The notes below the pieces were generated by a model that saw nothing but the letters and a program-made list of their open reading frames with translations, searched no databases and was not told the origin of the DNA. Below are positions 1 through 18,678 of a stretch of DNA of 64,000 bases, in pieces; position 1 is the first letter of the stretch; each line of letters starts with the position of its first letter. A program made the translations under genes and the position numbers. The DNA comes from Pegea sp. RAD2-039 (lineage: Eukaryota > Chordata > Thaliacea > Salpida > Salpidae): contig JAQGEQ010000363.1 of NCBI GenBank assembly GCA_034620365.1, positions 1,798,001-1,862,000 on the forward strand, read 5' to 3'.

Positions 1-2289
1 ACCAAAAGACTTTATTTTAGGAAATCAACTATCTTCAGATGAACTATTTCCTTCTTGACAGTTGCTGGTAATTCACTGACTAAAGTTTGTTTGAATCGCC
101 AATAAACTCTCTACATATAAACATGATCAATTTTTTATGAAAACATTTGCTCAAATACATTTGATACAGCTAAATTGTAGAATTCAATAAGTAAACAAAC
201 TTCTTATTTAGCTTTAGTTTTACCTTTAAAATAAGTTACATTACTTTTGATTAAGCTGATTGAGTATTTATATTTATCAGGACTATTAATCACTTCTTTA
301 TTGTATAGTTTTCCAATTGTTTTAAAGTTCAAATACATAGCAAAGATATAGGTTGAATTTTGTTAATATGGTGGTAAAAATTAACGGCTAAAATGAAGTT
401 TAACATTCAAGAAAAAAGTTATAAATTAACTAGCAGCAATAAAAAGATTTGTATAAAAACATTTCTTTGGTTAATTTTAAAAACTTTAACATTTTTATGG
501 CGAATGACTTGAAAAGCAGCAGAAAGTTATTAAAAGAGAATTATTTTTTATTACATTAGGGTTTAAAACAATATGTGTAAACAATATAGAATTACTTAAA
601 AATATCGTTTAATGTAATACTCTGTTTCATATCAATTTATTACATTAAGTTAAAAACTTAGCTTCTACTAAAAACGTATATTTTCTAACAAATACTTGTT
701 GTCATAACTAAGCATACTATGATGTTGACTAAAAGTAAGAGTAAAAGCAAGTAGCTATCTTTTCATTTGTATTTGTATCAACTCGTATTTATTGATTTTT
801 TAGTTGCTCTTTTAAGCAGCATTTTGATAAGCTTTAAATAGTTTTTGGTATCAATTGTTTTCGATCATTTAGAAAATTCTAAATATGGTAACTACAATAC
901 GGATTCAGTATGAGTTCACCGTACAACTACTTTGATTGTAAAATTTAAAATTTGTATAAATTAAGTTTTATCTATCTAATTTACTAAGACAAATGGTAAA
1001 AATTTGATTACATAATTTGGTAGCAATAAAATTATATTGAAATAGATCAAAATTGTGAGTTAAGAGTAGCTTTTACTATTTAAATTTTTGACATTTTAGT
1101 GAATAAGATTTTGCTGTAATTTCTTGGGGAGTTTCTATTTTCCGCCATTATAATTTTAGTTTCATGATAATTTTTTTCGTAGTAATAATAAACAATTAGT
1201 AATGCTAAATCAATAATTCTTTTATAAATTATTTTTACTATCAAATTTTATGTTTTTCTTTTAGTTTTCTTTTTTTTAAACTATCACCTAGAAATAGAAC
1301 AGAAGTAGAATACTCACTAATTTTGAATTGATTAATCAATAAGTATTTACTTCTAATTTAAACGATAAAAATCATTTTTAATAGTTTCTATTTAATTATA
1401 ATTTTTTTCTTATGTTGAGTTTATGTTTTTATGAAAACTATTTTCCTATTAAAGTATATCAGTCTGTTGCAAAGTTATATTTAGCAATTAAGTACAATTG
1501 TCAAATAGTATTAAAACTTTTTGATAATATTTTTAGTTTTCTAATTTCAGCAATTTTTGACTTATTTTTAGCAAAATTTATCAAATTAAAAGTATTAGAT
1601 ATTATTAAAATTTTGTTAATATATTTTTTAATTTTTAAAAAATTTGATTAAAAATAATTTATTCAATAATATATTTAAACTTTTATTTATAGCATTTTTA
1701 TTTATTTTTATTTTCTCTGTGTTTATTATTACATTTATTCAGCTGTTTTATTTTTTTATTTTTATGCATGATTTATGAATACTTTGTTTATTTTGAACAT
1801 ACATTTGAAGATTAATATAAATTTTTTTGGTTGAATTAATTTATGCTTTTAGAGTTTTCTTATTTTTTCTACAATTCTTATATTTAGCTGTAGTATATGA
1901 GACATTTTTAAATATTTTTATGCAGTGATTTCTGTTTGCTATAAGGCTATATAATTTGTTCCTTAATTAAATAAAAAAGTTTTATTAACTTTTAATATCA
2001 GCTAATTTATGTAATATATTGTTAATATACTTTTTTTTAATTTAAGAATTTTGCTAAGTTTGTTTAGATCAAAAGAAATAGTGAAAAAAATTATTATAAG
2101 AATATAAGAATATTATTTGCAATTGATTCTTGGTTAAACTTTACTTTTAAACATTTATTTCTTAAATGAGAATATTATATTTTGTTTTATATTTATAATT
2201 CATACAAAACTGCAATAATTTAATCAAACTTAATATATATTGATATATGAGTAAAAATTCATTTTTGTTACTTAATTATCTTTTTCCAG
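1..2289. other. AT-rich intergenic or intronic sequence, no gene seen
   Basis: Very AT-rich with many homopolymer runs. The only open stretch (1412-1651, +) is Ile/Phe/Leu/Lys-rich, as expected from translating AT-rich DNA by chance. The right end, at 2281-2289, is a pyrimidine-rich splice acceptor (tttttccag) before the SYS1 exon, so the last part is probably a 5' UTR intron or a trans-splice outron. No RNA gene, repeat or conserved domain was recognised. Confidence 0.6.
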
Positions 2290-2425
2290 AGAAGACTAGA
2301 TTTAAGTTAACTTTGATAAGCTAGTCATGGAAGGTTTATGGTCACGTTTAAAGATATCTGCAAGTCTCCGCTTCCCTTCATTCTTTCAATATGAGAAAGT
2401 TAGCACAAGTACATCATTAACAAAC

Positions 2426-2896
2426 ATGACCGGGAAATTTAGAAGTACTATTTGGGACCCAACACTTATAATTGCTCAAATCCTTACAATGCAGTGTATA
2501 TATTACACAACATTTGGATTGATATCAGCTCTACTGCTAAAGTTTATGGATGAACCACCTGCTTTGGATTACTTGTTTAACCCTAGTTCTTCACTTATGT
2601 TTGGAAATATAAAAGTTTTGGTTATGTTAGCACATGTGTTGAACTCTTTCCTTGGTGCAGTTGCACTTTGGTATGTTGTTCAACGAGCTAAGCAATGTTT
2701 AGATTTTTCTTGCACTTTACATTTTTTCAATTTCATTATTTGTTGCTTTTATAATGGAAAGATAATCACATCTTTATTGTGGTATTTAATTCAACTTGTT
2801 TGTATTGTTTTGATGGTTTTAATCAGTGAGTATTTATGTTTTAAGACCGACTTAAAAGATATTCCATTACTTGGTTCAAACAAAGCAGATGTCTAA
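2426..2896 (+). CDS. SYS1: SYS1, Golgi four-pass membrane trafficking protein
   Basis: SYS1 is a small integral membrane protein of the Golgi; with ARFRP1/ARL1 it recruits GRIP-domain golgins to the trans-Golgi. The protein starts MTGKFRSTIWDP, matching the family's FRS-x-WDP opening. It has four hydrophobic segments, the signature AKQCLDFSCTLHFF after the second, and ends in a GEYLC-like SEYLCFKTDLKDIPL block. From the ATG at 2426 it is 156 aa, the same as human SYS1. An in-frame upstream ATG at 2327 would add 33 residues that the family lacks, so I prefer 2426. The coding region is in one exon, and an acceptor at 2288-2289 shows that the 5' UTR is spliced. XPG follows on the same strand, and I found no AATAAA between the two. 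Confidence 0.92.
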   Translation: MTGKFRSTIWDPTLIIAQILTMQCIYYTTFGLISALLLKFMDEPPALDYLFNPSSSLMFGNIKVLVMLAHVLNSFLGAVALWYVVQRAKQCLDFSCTLHFFNFIICCFYNGKIITSLLWYLIQLVCIVLMVLISEYLCFKTDLKDIPLLGSNKADV

Positions 2897-3257
2897 ACCT
2901 CAACCTTCTCATATTTATTTATATTTATAATTATGTTTTCAGTTTTCACAAGCTTCTACTTCAGCAGCATTTTTATCGAAATAATTTTGTTTCTATGTTC
3001 TATAAGCTTACTTTAAAACTTTCATTTGAACATATTCTTGAAAGTGTCCTTGTATCAAATGATTTATTAAATCTTACTGATTTATTATATAGTTTTTATA
3101 AGATTCTTTCATCTATATCAGTTTCATTATTCATTCTCAAAAGCATATCTCAAAAAAAAAGTTAGAATTGATAAAAAGCTTGAATAATAATTAAATGGAT
3201 TTTTGTTGGTTATTTTTAAACTATAAACTTTTGACATAGATACAAGCAGTATATTAA

Positions 3258-6200
3258 ATGGGTGTTACTGGTCTATGGAAACTACTAGATGGAACAGGAA
3301 CCCCTGTGACAATCGAGTCTTTAGAAGGTGAAGTACTAGCAGTAGGTAAGTTTTAAGTTATTGAAAAGTTTATTAATAGATTGAACTATATTTGTAATTG
3401 TGAACCCACCTAAAACTCTGATATGTTTCATATTTCAAAATGCCACACAAATGTTTCTTTTCACAAATTAAAGATTTTTCTAATTTAATAATTTCATTTT
3501 CTATTTCTATTTACTTTTATAGATTTTGCTCAAAATTGTTCTATGTAATTATCTTCAATTTTACTCTAATAAATAAATTAAGAAATTGTTTAAAAGCATT
3601 GAACTGGATTTAAAAAGGTCTTTTAGTTTATTCTGAAGCTACAAAATAATCTTTTATATTATAGATGTCAGTATTTGGATGAACATGGCAATTAAAGGTA
3701 TGCGGAATCCAGATGGATGTGTCACAGGAAATGCTCATCTTATCAGCTTATTCAACAGGTCTTCTTCTATTTCTAACTTTTTTAATAATTATGGAAGTTA
3801 GCGTCTAAATCAGTAGTTTTTAAACTTTTATAAATTTGATCTTTCAAACAATGAAATTTTAACTCGATATTCAGCTAAAAACCAATTATTTCGTTTACTG
3901 ATTGAAATAGATGAAGTGAAAGCTTGTTGGCAATTAATTGATGTAGTAATGTGAGATGCGGACTCCCCTTAGATCAACAACCGTCTACCTTAATTACTTT
4001 TTTCTCTCCTCACTTATTATTTCAATGAATTATTAATTAAACATTGAAATGATGAAATCCTAAAACTTATTGAATCAAATCCAGCTTATAATTGAACCTT
4101 GCTTGATTCAAGTAATAGCAGACAAGTGAAGATCTGAAGATTTAGAATCCTTGTTGTTTAGTTGCAAGACATCACAGCTGTTAAATACAAACAAATATCA
4201 GGAAGAATTAAAAAGACGATAAACAAAAAATATTATTTATCTGTCCTTACTTGAACGAACATGACAAATTATAAAGCTCTTACACAAAACATTATAAGTA
4301 GAAAGATACTAAAAAGGTCTCAACTATCACAGTTTAACATAAATATAAAAAAAATAGGAACAACGCAGAGGCATAAATAAAATATGAATTAAAAATAAAA
4401 TAAGTGAAGATATTAACAGCATTACATAACTATTAAAACAATTACTTGAATTTTTAACAAAGTTTTAAGAAGTGATAAGTTTCGATGTAGTTGGTGACCC
4501 TGTTGGAAAAGTTTGATTTTCAGATAAAATAATTTCCCCTGTAAAGTAAATAATTGAATTTTTTATTGAAGTATTTAATAAGCTCATAAATATTTCACCT
4601 TCTTCATAAATTTTTAAGATATTAAGTTGTTCATCAGCAACTTCTTATACTTTGGTAACAAAATTGATTTTAAACAATAATTGAAAGTTACAAATTAGAT
4701 TATCGATTTTGGAACATATTTAGATACATTTAAACGTTTTACAAACTACAGTAACTTGTAAAAACTGAACTTTTTCAACTTATTAAAAATTCGTGTAGGA
4801 TCTGCAAACTTTTGTATTTCGGTGTCAAACCAGTTTTCGTGTTTGATGGAAGCACTCCAGCTTTAAAAACTCGTGTGCTTGGAGATAGAAGGATGCAACG
4901 TAAGTTAAACAGCCAGAAAGGAAGAAATGCTGCTGAATTGTTGCTGAAAAACTCGTTGAAACGTCATCTGTATGAACAGGTGCATATAAGCAACAAGTGA
5001 GTCTTAATTGATAAAATATTCATGTCAAGATCTGTTTGGTTTGTTTTTACATTATTCATCAATTTTTTATCTGTAAATTGCTCCATAAAAATTAAATAAA
5101 TTTCTAGAAAGCTTTTTGTAGTGATTAATTACAAAACTTCTCTTAAATCATTTCAGAAAAAATAAAATTCAGGAAAAAAAATCGAAAGAAAAAACCGCAA
5201 CAAAAAAAGGTTAGAAAAATTTTTTATAAATTGAAAATCTTTTAAAAAATTTCCATCAAATCAGATAGAGATGATGATGACATGTTCAAACTTCCAAAGA
5301 TCGCAAATGAGCTGTTGATGGTTGATTCAGATGATGAGAGTGAGGGAGATTGGTATGAGAAGTGGCTCGTTGCTGAGCATTTATTCGGTTCTTCTACATC
5401 TGTAACTTCCAATTCAATTTGATTCAAATTTCTCAATGATTCTGATTTACAGAAGACATTTAATGGAGTCGTATCTTACATGGATACTGATTCAAAAGAA
5501 TTTAATAATATTCCTTATGAGGTTCAGCATGAGATGCTCCTTGAAATCCGAGATCTTCGTGATCGTAGAAGATCACGATACGACCCGATGCCCAGTTTTT
5601 CTGATAACTTTTCCAAATATCAACTTTCAGGTGATTTTATTTTCAAAATTGTCGAAATATTTTCGATTGAAAACCGATTTCCAAATAATTCTCGATGAGA
5701 CTATATGACGTCATCACCAAATCTCTTCCTCGATAACAATCTTCCTTTAACCAAATAACTGAGTTTCTTAAAATAACTAGAGGGACACAAGTGAAGCGGG
5801 CGAGTCCTCAGCACCTTCCACCACCAACCACAAGGTTTGTCTCTATGACAAGTTGTTGTTGGCCGAGGAGTTTTTGCAGGTCAAGGTGCTTGATTTACCC
5901 AAATGACTTTTTTTACTTTTGTGTTCAAATTTTCGCTTTGATCCGCGCCGCGAGACGCGCCGAAAATTGAATCAATGATTTTTGAAATGACCAAATATGG
6001 AAATACTTCGAGTAACTGTTGAGTTCTTGCAGGACTCATCGCTAAACACGATTTGTCGAAGAAGATTCGCGGAGTAGAACGCGCGATGAGAAAAAAAGCT
6101 TCAGAAGAATCAACAATCGAGCTGTTCAGTGAAGCGGAACGGGTCAAGTTTGAAGATCAACGCGTTTCTATAAACTCGCGAAGTTTGACGTCAGATGAGA

Positions 6201-8137
6201 ATACAAGATTCGTGTTGATTCAAGGACTCGATCAGAAGAAGAAGGATCAGGTCACAAAAGATGAAGCAACAAAACCTGCCGACTTCTGGAACGATCATCT
6301 TCGCATCACTGATGACGTCACCGACACTCAATCCAATCACAGTTTCCATGACGATAACAAAAATGAAAACAAAATACCGACAGAAGCTGTTGGCATGAAG
6401 ACAAGTAGTGATGACGTCACCGCTGTTAATAGTGGTGACGTCATTAACGAAATCACTTCAAGTATTGTCATGGAAACAGACACAAGTGAAGATGACTTTG
6501 TCGAAGTCAATGACGTCACCTTTGATTGGCAAACTAGTTACGATGACGTCACCGCTAACCAAGACGTAATCAAAGAAGTGTCAACAGATGACGTCATTGA
6601 AGAAGTCAAAGAAACTTTAAAAGCAGACAAAAGTCATGATGACGTCACCAAAAACTCGCAAAGTCATGATGACGTCACCAAAAACTCGCAAATTCATGAT
6701 GACGTCACTGAAAACTCAAAAAGTTATGATGACGTCACTGAAAACTCAAAAAGTTATGATGACGTCACCCACAACTCTCAAAGTTCTGATGACGTCACCA
6801 AAAACTCACAAAGTTCTGATGACGTCACCGAAAACTCACAAAGCTATGAAGACGTCACCGAAGAGTCATATGCTCATGATGACGTCACTGGAGAATCACA
6901 AGTTCATGATGAAGTCACCAAAGAGTCACAGATTCATGATGACGTCACAAACGAGTTACAAGTAGAAGAATCGGGAATTGAAGATGCCATGCCAATTCCG
7001 CAAAGCTCCATAAAGTAGTAATGACGTCATCACCGAGAAACATCGCGCAAATTTATTTTGTTTTAAGATTTGATTTAAGAACTGATAATGATCTTCAAGT
7101 CCTGGATCAAATAGATGAAGATCTAATGAAGAAGATGGAATCGGCAAAGCGTAACAGTAACCACGTGACCAACAAGATCGTTCTCGAATGTCAACAATTA
7201 TTACGTTTGTTTGGGATTCCTTACATAATCAGCCCCCAGGTTCCTTCTCATCTTCTTCCTCATCATCTTGCTCATCTTTTGACCACTAGGAGGCAGAAGC
7301 ACAATGCGCGTTCTTGAACGAAGCTGGTGTGACTTGTGGAACGATTACAGACGACTCTGATGTTTGGTTGTTTGGAGCGCGACAAGTCGTTTATCGAAAC
7401 TTCTTTGATGCGCGACATGATCCAGTTCGTTACAAATCGAACATCATCAAATCACATCTAGGTCTCGATAGATCGCGTCTTATCGCGCTTGCACTTTGTA
7501 GTGGATGTGATTACACCACAGGTAGGTCGCGTCAATCGCGACTTCTTGATGACGTCATCTCATCGTAGGTATCGAAGGAGTAGGGATCGTTCGCGCTCTC
7601 GAAATCTTGAAGGAGTTTCGGGAAGATGATTCATTTGCTTCGTTGAGATCCTTTAAAGATTGGTGGAAGGAACAACAGGGGCGTGTGGGGCGCGAAAAGG
7701 GTCTCAGAGCGCAGTTACAGCGTCTCTCATTACGTCACGACTTCCCGTCATCTGTCGTCATCGACGCTTTTTTAAATCCGGTCGTCGATCGCAACATGGA
7801 AGCACCTCAGTGGGGAATTCCCGATCTAGAAGCGATTCGAGACTTCTCGTTCGATAAGATGAAGTGGAATCGGTGAGTTGTGACGTCACAAGCGCGCATT
7901 TCTACTTCCGCTTTTGTATCCAGTGAGAAAGTCGATGAGAGGTTGCTTCCAGTGCTTCGAAAGATCTCTGGAAGATCGCGTCAGTTACGCATCACTAACT
8001 TCACGAAGATTCGAGAAACTCGAAATCGACGATGTAAGAGCAAACGCGTTGAAGACGCCATCTCGGCCCTGTTGCCACGCAACCAACCACCTACTTCCGC
8101 CCTTGGACTATCTGAAAGTTCCGACTCGGACACGTGA
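3258..8137 (+). CDS. ERCC5: XPG/ERCC5 nucleotide-excision-repair endonuclease (11 exons, ~883 aa)
   Basis: XPG is the structure-specific nuclease that cuts 3' of bulky lesions and steadies TFIIH. Exons: 3258-3345, 3665-3758, 4799-4996, 5157-5209, 5265-5401, 5453-5630, 6033-7014, 7068-7239 (start could be 7080), 7290-7521, 7569-7872, 7924-8137; phase is kept throughout. N domain: MGVTGLWKLL start, metal-binding D30 and D77 (FVFDG) at human positions, and the conserved EFNNIPYEVQHEML block. I domain: LLRLFGIPYI, EAEAQCAF (~635), TDDSDVWLFGAR (~655) and GCDYTTG (~706). All catalytic acids are present, so it should be active. The spacer (about residues 250-600) is acidic and includes eleven 10-residue repeats. 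The C-tail has QLRITNFT (~833), aligned with the human PIP box but lacking its last aromatic residue, then a basic NLS-like KSKR. At 883 aa it is shorter than the human protein because of the spacer. The splice-joined text reads PQEAEAQ where the family has PMEAEAQ. Introns 4-5 and 7-10 are 47-55 bp. Confidence 0.95.
6631..6960 (+). repeat. 30-bp coding minisatellite, 11 units, inside XPG exon 7
   Basis: Eleven head-to-tail 30-bp units encode 10-residue repeats of the type SHDDVTKNSQ. Most units contain the octamer TGACGTCA (Asp-Val-Thr); units 8 and 10 have a one-base change in it. Six further TGACGTCA copies occur just upstream in the same exon (6313-6597) outside the regular period. The repeat keeps frame and is acidic and polar, which fits the disordered XPG spacer. 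Copy number is likely to vary between individuals. Confidence 0.95.
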
Positions 8138-8397
8138 CCGACCTTTTTCGATTTTAGGATTTTTTAAATTATGACGTCATCGCTTCAATGATCGAATATT
8201 GCCAAGAACTTTCCACGTTGCCAATCTGTCCCAGGTCACTGTCCCATGACTGTCTTGATCTGTGGCACCAATTTCTAACTGGTCTTTACTTTTTGCCAAA
8301 CTTTCCATATTTGTAGCTTCAACTAACAATCTAGAAGCACTAAAACGCGAAAACGCGATTTTCACATCTTGCAAATTGCTTGAATAATGAATTATTC

Positions 8398-8403
8398 AAT
8401 AAA
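8398..8403 (+). terminator. Poly(A) signal of XPG
   Basis: AATAAA about 260 bp after the XPG stop codon, the first canonical signal seen downstream on this strand. Confidence 0.5.
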
Positions 8404-9407
8404 TGATTTTGAATAATCTTCTTTTAGCTTTTATCCGAATGAACTTCATCAACAGATCATCAGATTTACTTCTTAAATTAAAGATTTTAAACATTTTTTT
8501 GTTTGTTTGAAAATTATAAAAACTTTCAACGAATTTTCTTTGAAGTTTAAGGATCATTTAGGAGGATATAAACTTTTCTATAAATTTAAAGACATAAAAT
8601 AGGTCACTGGTCGTTACTTTTTGATTTTTCACAGAAATCTCTTCAAATATTTAAAGATGGAATTTTTATTATTGATTTAGTTATTTTACAACTTTTGAAA
8701 ATATCTTCATTAAAACTCTGGGTTTGTTGTAAAACCTTTTGATATAAAAAATGTTTACAAATAAATTCTCATAAAATTGATTCATTCTTTAGAAGTCACA
8801 AAATTTATTAAATAAAATCTAGTTGAAAAAAAGATTTATTAGTTCTGTGGAGACAGTAATTTGTAAACAGCTGGTTAAATTCTTCATCTGGTTAAAATTA
8901 CAAGTTTCTGAACTTGGCAAATTGAATCTTGTTAAACTGATGAAGATAAATGTTTAAAATTTAAAGAAAATGCGTAAACAGAACTGTGTTACTTGTTTCA
9001 ATTTAGAAATAGTTGTTACATAAGTGTTGTAGAATTAACATTTGTATCTTAAATTTTTTTCACAGATCTTCATAAGAAAAAAGATTTTATTTTAAATATA
9101 AATTCTAATTATGAAGTAATTTAATAAACACTTTTCGATTTAGTTCAAGAAAACTAATTGTCTTTTGCTGTCATCTACAAAACATAGGAGTAAAAGCATA
9201 ATAGCCTGAAGCAAAACGTTTTTAGATTTAGATACTAGTAATTAAGTAACTAAGAAGTCTCACCCAAAAGTTCAGTTTTCATCATAATAAGAGAGATTAA
9301 GAAATCAAGAAAGAGCAGAAATTTCAAAACTTGATATTACTTCAAAATTGTTTCATTCAAAAAACTTGAAAAATTATTGAAAATATTTTCACTTTTTTGT
9401 CAATATT
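8404..9407. other. Intergenic, between converging XPG and kinase genes
   Basis: AT-rich sequence between the 3' ends of the plus-strand XPG gene and the minus-strand kinase. No open reading frame with recognisable similarity and no RNA gene were seen. Confidence 0.6.
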
Positions 9408-10661
9408 TTAAATACAAAAGAAGCATTTGTTAGAAGAAGTTGATTCCAATTTCATTTTCATTCCTAATTTTTCTAAATCATTTATGAAATTATAATCATT
9501 TTTAAACCAATCAGAATTCATTATTTTTCTACAACGAGGTCTTTTATCCGATGGTTTTCTAAAAACTTTAGAAATTAACTTCATCACTTCATTTGATCGT
9601 CTCTTCCAAACTTCTCCACTAAAATCAATATTTCCAATTTTAGCATTCTTGTAATAATTGTAGTCCCAAATATCTTCTTTTCTTCCAAAGGGGAAATCAT
9701 CGGATAAAATATGAAACAAACTGACAGTACAACTCCATATATCAACAGAGTTTTTATACTTTTCACATTTTTCACTAAAAAATCCACTGAGTATTTCTGG
9801 GGCGCAATAATAAAATGTACCAAACTTGCTGTCCACGGACTGCTGGTTGCGACAAGCTAAACCAAAATCGCCTAGCTTCACGCAGCAGACGTCCTCATTG
9901 GTCATCAGAAGTATATTATCAGGTTTAACGTCTCGATGGATTATATTTTTTTCGTGTAGATAAGCGAGGGCGGAAAAAACTTGATAAAAAATTACTTTTA
10001 GAGAAGATTCTTTCATCTCTCCCTGTTTCAATTTACGTTCCATCAAGCTACCTCCAGGACAAAGTTCAGATTCGATATAATAAGTGGCATTAATTTGAGA
10101 AAAGTTGAAGATTTTTGTGATATTAATATTCATCAGATCGTTTTGAATTAAATATTCATTTTGAAATAATGATAAGGCATGTTTATATCGACCTGAAGAT
10201 AATCTATTCATCTTTAATATCTTTATAGCTGTAACTCGTTCGGCTTCTAAAGAATAGATTGAAAATACAGATGCAAAAGCTCCTTCTCCAAGCTTTTTTT
10301 GTGGCTTGTGATTATCAGAATAATTTGAAATAGATGATGACAAAAATAGAAAGTTGTATGAAAGAGTATTCCCTATTCTGATACTACAATCTGTTGTCAG
10401 AGTTTTTTCATTCTTAACTTCACATCCATCTACATATACATTTATTTCATCAAATACTCTTATTGTCGCTTCTGATCCATTTCTATTTATTTCCAAAGCC
10501 TCTTGAACTGTATGATTCTTCAAGTATAATTTTAACTTCTCTTTTTTGAAAGTTATTGGTTTTAATCTGTGGTCAACAGCTTGTAGAATAGCCCAGGTAT
10601 CACCATCATCTTCTTGTTCAGTGTCTTCTTCAACCAGCTCACCAAATTTCGATTTTAACAT
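9408..10661 (-). CDS. CHK2/Rad53-like serine/threonine kinase with degenerate FHA domain, single exon
   Basis: A 417-residue kinase read in one exon. The N-terminal third resembles an FHA domain: TWAILQAVD, then a sheet-like stretch, INVYVDGCEV and IRIGNTL. It lacks the usual GR and SxxH phosphothreonine-binding residues. The kinase domain is complete: LGEGAFASVF glycine loop, TAIKIL lysine, HRDVKPDNILL catalytic loop, DFG, CAPEIL and DIWSC. It should therefore be catalytically active. FHA followed by a kinase is the CHK2/Rad53/Dun1 plan of DNA-damage checkpoint kinases. I chose the ATG at 10661 over the one at 10712 because a strong acceptor (pyrimidine tract plus ttttcaag) lies between them, 16 bp upstream of 10661. 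The C-terminus ends CFFCI. Lack of coding introns among intron-dense neighbours suggests a retrocopy origin. Other FHA-less CAMK kinases are the alternative. Confidence 0.82.
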   Translation of the reverse strand: MLKSKFGELVEEDTEQEDDGDTWAILQAVDHRLKPITFKKEKLKLYLKNHTVQEALEINRNGSEATIRVFDEINVYVDGCEVKNEKTLTTDCSIRIGNTLSYNFLFLSSSISNYSDNHKPQKKLGEGAFASVFSIYSLEAERVTAIKILKMNRLSSGRYKHALSLFQNEYLIQNDLMNINITKIFNFSQINATYYIESELCPGGSLMERKLKQGEMKESSLKVIFYQVFSALAYLHEKNIIHRDVKPDNILLMTNEDVCCVKLGDFGLACRNQQSVDSKFGTFYYCAPEILSGFFSEKCEKYKNSVDIWSCTVSLFHILSDDFPFGRKEDIWDYNYYKNAKIGNIDFSGEVWKRRSNEVMKLISKVFRKPSDKRPRCRKIMNSDWFKNDYNFINDLEKLGMKMKLESTSSNKCFFCI

Positions 10662-11501
10662 TCTAACTGATAAGTACTTGAAAATAAAAGAATAAAAAAT
10701 ATTTTTAAACACTTTTAGAGGTTTTATGGAAATATTTCACTGATAGAAAGCTTAGAAGATATTTCTTTTTAATATCAACACTTGGCGTGGCTAGCAGAAC
10801 AACATTTATGTACAAGCTGTTGTCAGTATTAAAAATTACTTCATTTTATAAAAAGAATTTTTTGTTTTTTTAATAACTGAGTCATAATTATACAAAGTAA
10901 TTAAAACAACTTGAAGATGTAACCACTTTATACTTAGTAGCAGTTAGAAGTGAAACATCAAGTCATATTGAAGATTTATAATTATTAATTTAAACTCTCA
11001 TAATTTTACTGGACAAAAATTTGTATAAAAAAAATATAATGTATCAAAGATAAGTTATTTGATTAATTAGTATTAGTAATACTTAGTTATAATATTCAGA
11101 TAATATTGACTTTTCATTAAAAAAATATTTTAAAGATCTTATTCAAAGTTATCTCCTTATTTCAAATCTATTTTAACTGATATTATTGACTTTTTAATGA
11201 AACTAAGTTCTGATTTTTCTTACAAATTTCTATAAACGTATTAAGAAAGCCTTTGATTGAAATAATAAAAAAGAAATTATATTTCATTAGTTATATAAAA
11301 AACAAAAATCCTTTTCGCCCTTCTTAAACTACTGGTCAGTACAACAGATTTTTTACTATAAACCAAATCGTTACAGATAGAAGAGTATCTATTTTAAAAT
11401 TTTCTGTTTACTTTCACAGTTTCAAATATTTAATATTTAAAAAATTAAAACTTTTTTTAGCTGTTAGCATGTAAGATAGAAACAAGAACGAATAATAATC
11501 G
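10662..11501. other. Intergenic, kinase 5' side to LRRC9 3' side
   Basis: Contains the kinase 5' UTR and intron or outron, with its acceptor at about 10676-10677 on the minus strand. The rest is AT-rich without recognisable genes. Confidence 0.55.
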
Positions 11502-11507
11502 TTTATT
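11502..11507 (-). terminator. Candidate poly(A) signal of LRRC9
   Basis: AATAAA on the minus strand, about 240 bp after the LRRC9 stop codon. Confidence 0.4.
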
Positions 11508-11745
11508 TCAACGGTGCTGTTAGCTTGTTGGTTGAGTTTATAAAAGTTGGAAGTTTTCACAGTTTATAAAAAGATAATTTCTTAGAATTGCTTGAAGCTT
11601 TAACAGTTTACAACAAATATAAAAAAAGCAAATATTACACAATGTAAAAAAGGTTCGCAAGCCTCCAACTCTTCCAGTTTCTGTAAAGTGATTCAAATCT
11701 CAACTGCGAAAGCCAACTTGTAAAAAAGCCAAATTGCTGTCAGCT

Positions 11746-18678
<6,933 letters not shown>

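Noticed and set aside
1412-1651. 79-codon plus-strand ORF
   Set aside because: AT-driven Ile/Phe/Lys/Leu composition, no similarity, no splice or promoter context.
6631-6960. CRISPR-like array
   Set aside because: Uniform 30-bp tandem repeat without spacers, inside a eukaryotic exon.
6636-6965. Second and antisense open frames through the XPG minisatellite
   Set aside because: A 30-bp repeat leaves several frames open automatically; the XPG frame is fixed by flanking homology and splicing.
8177-8374. 65-codon minus-strand ORF downstream of XPG
   Set aside because: Lies in the XPG 3' UTR, with no similarity and no start context.
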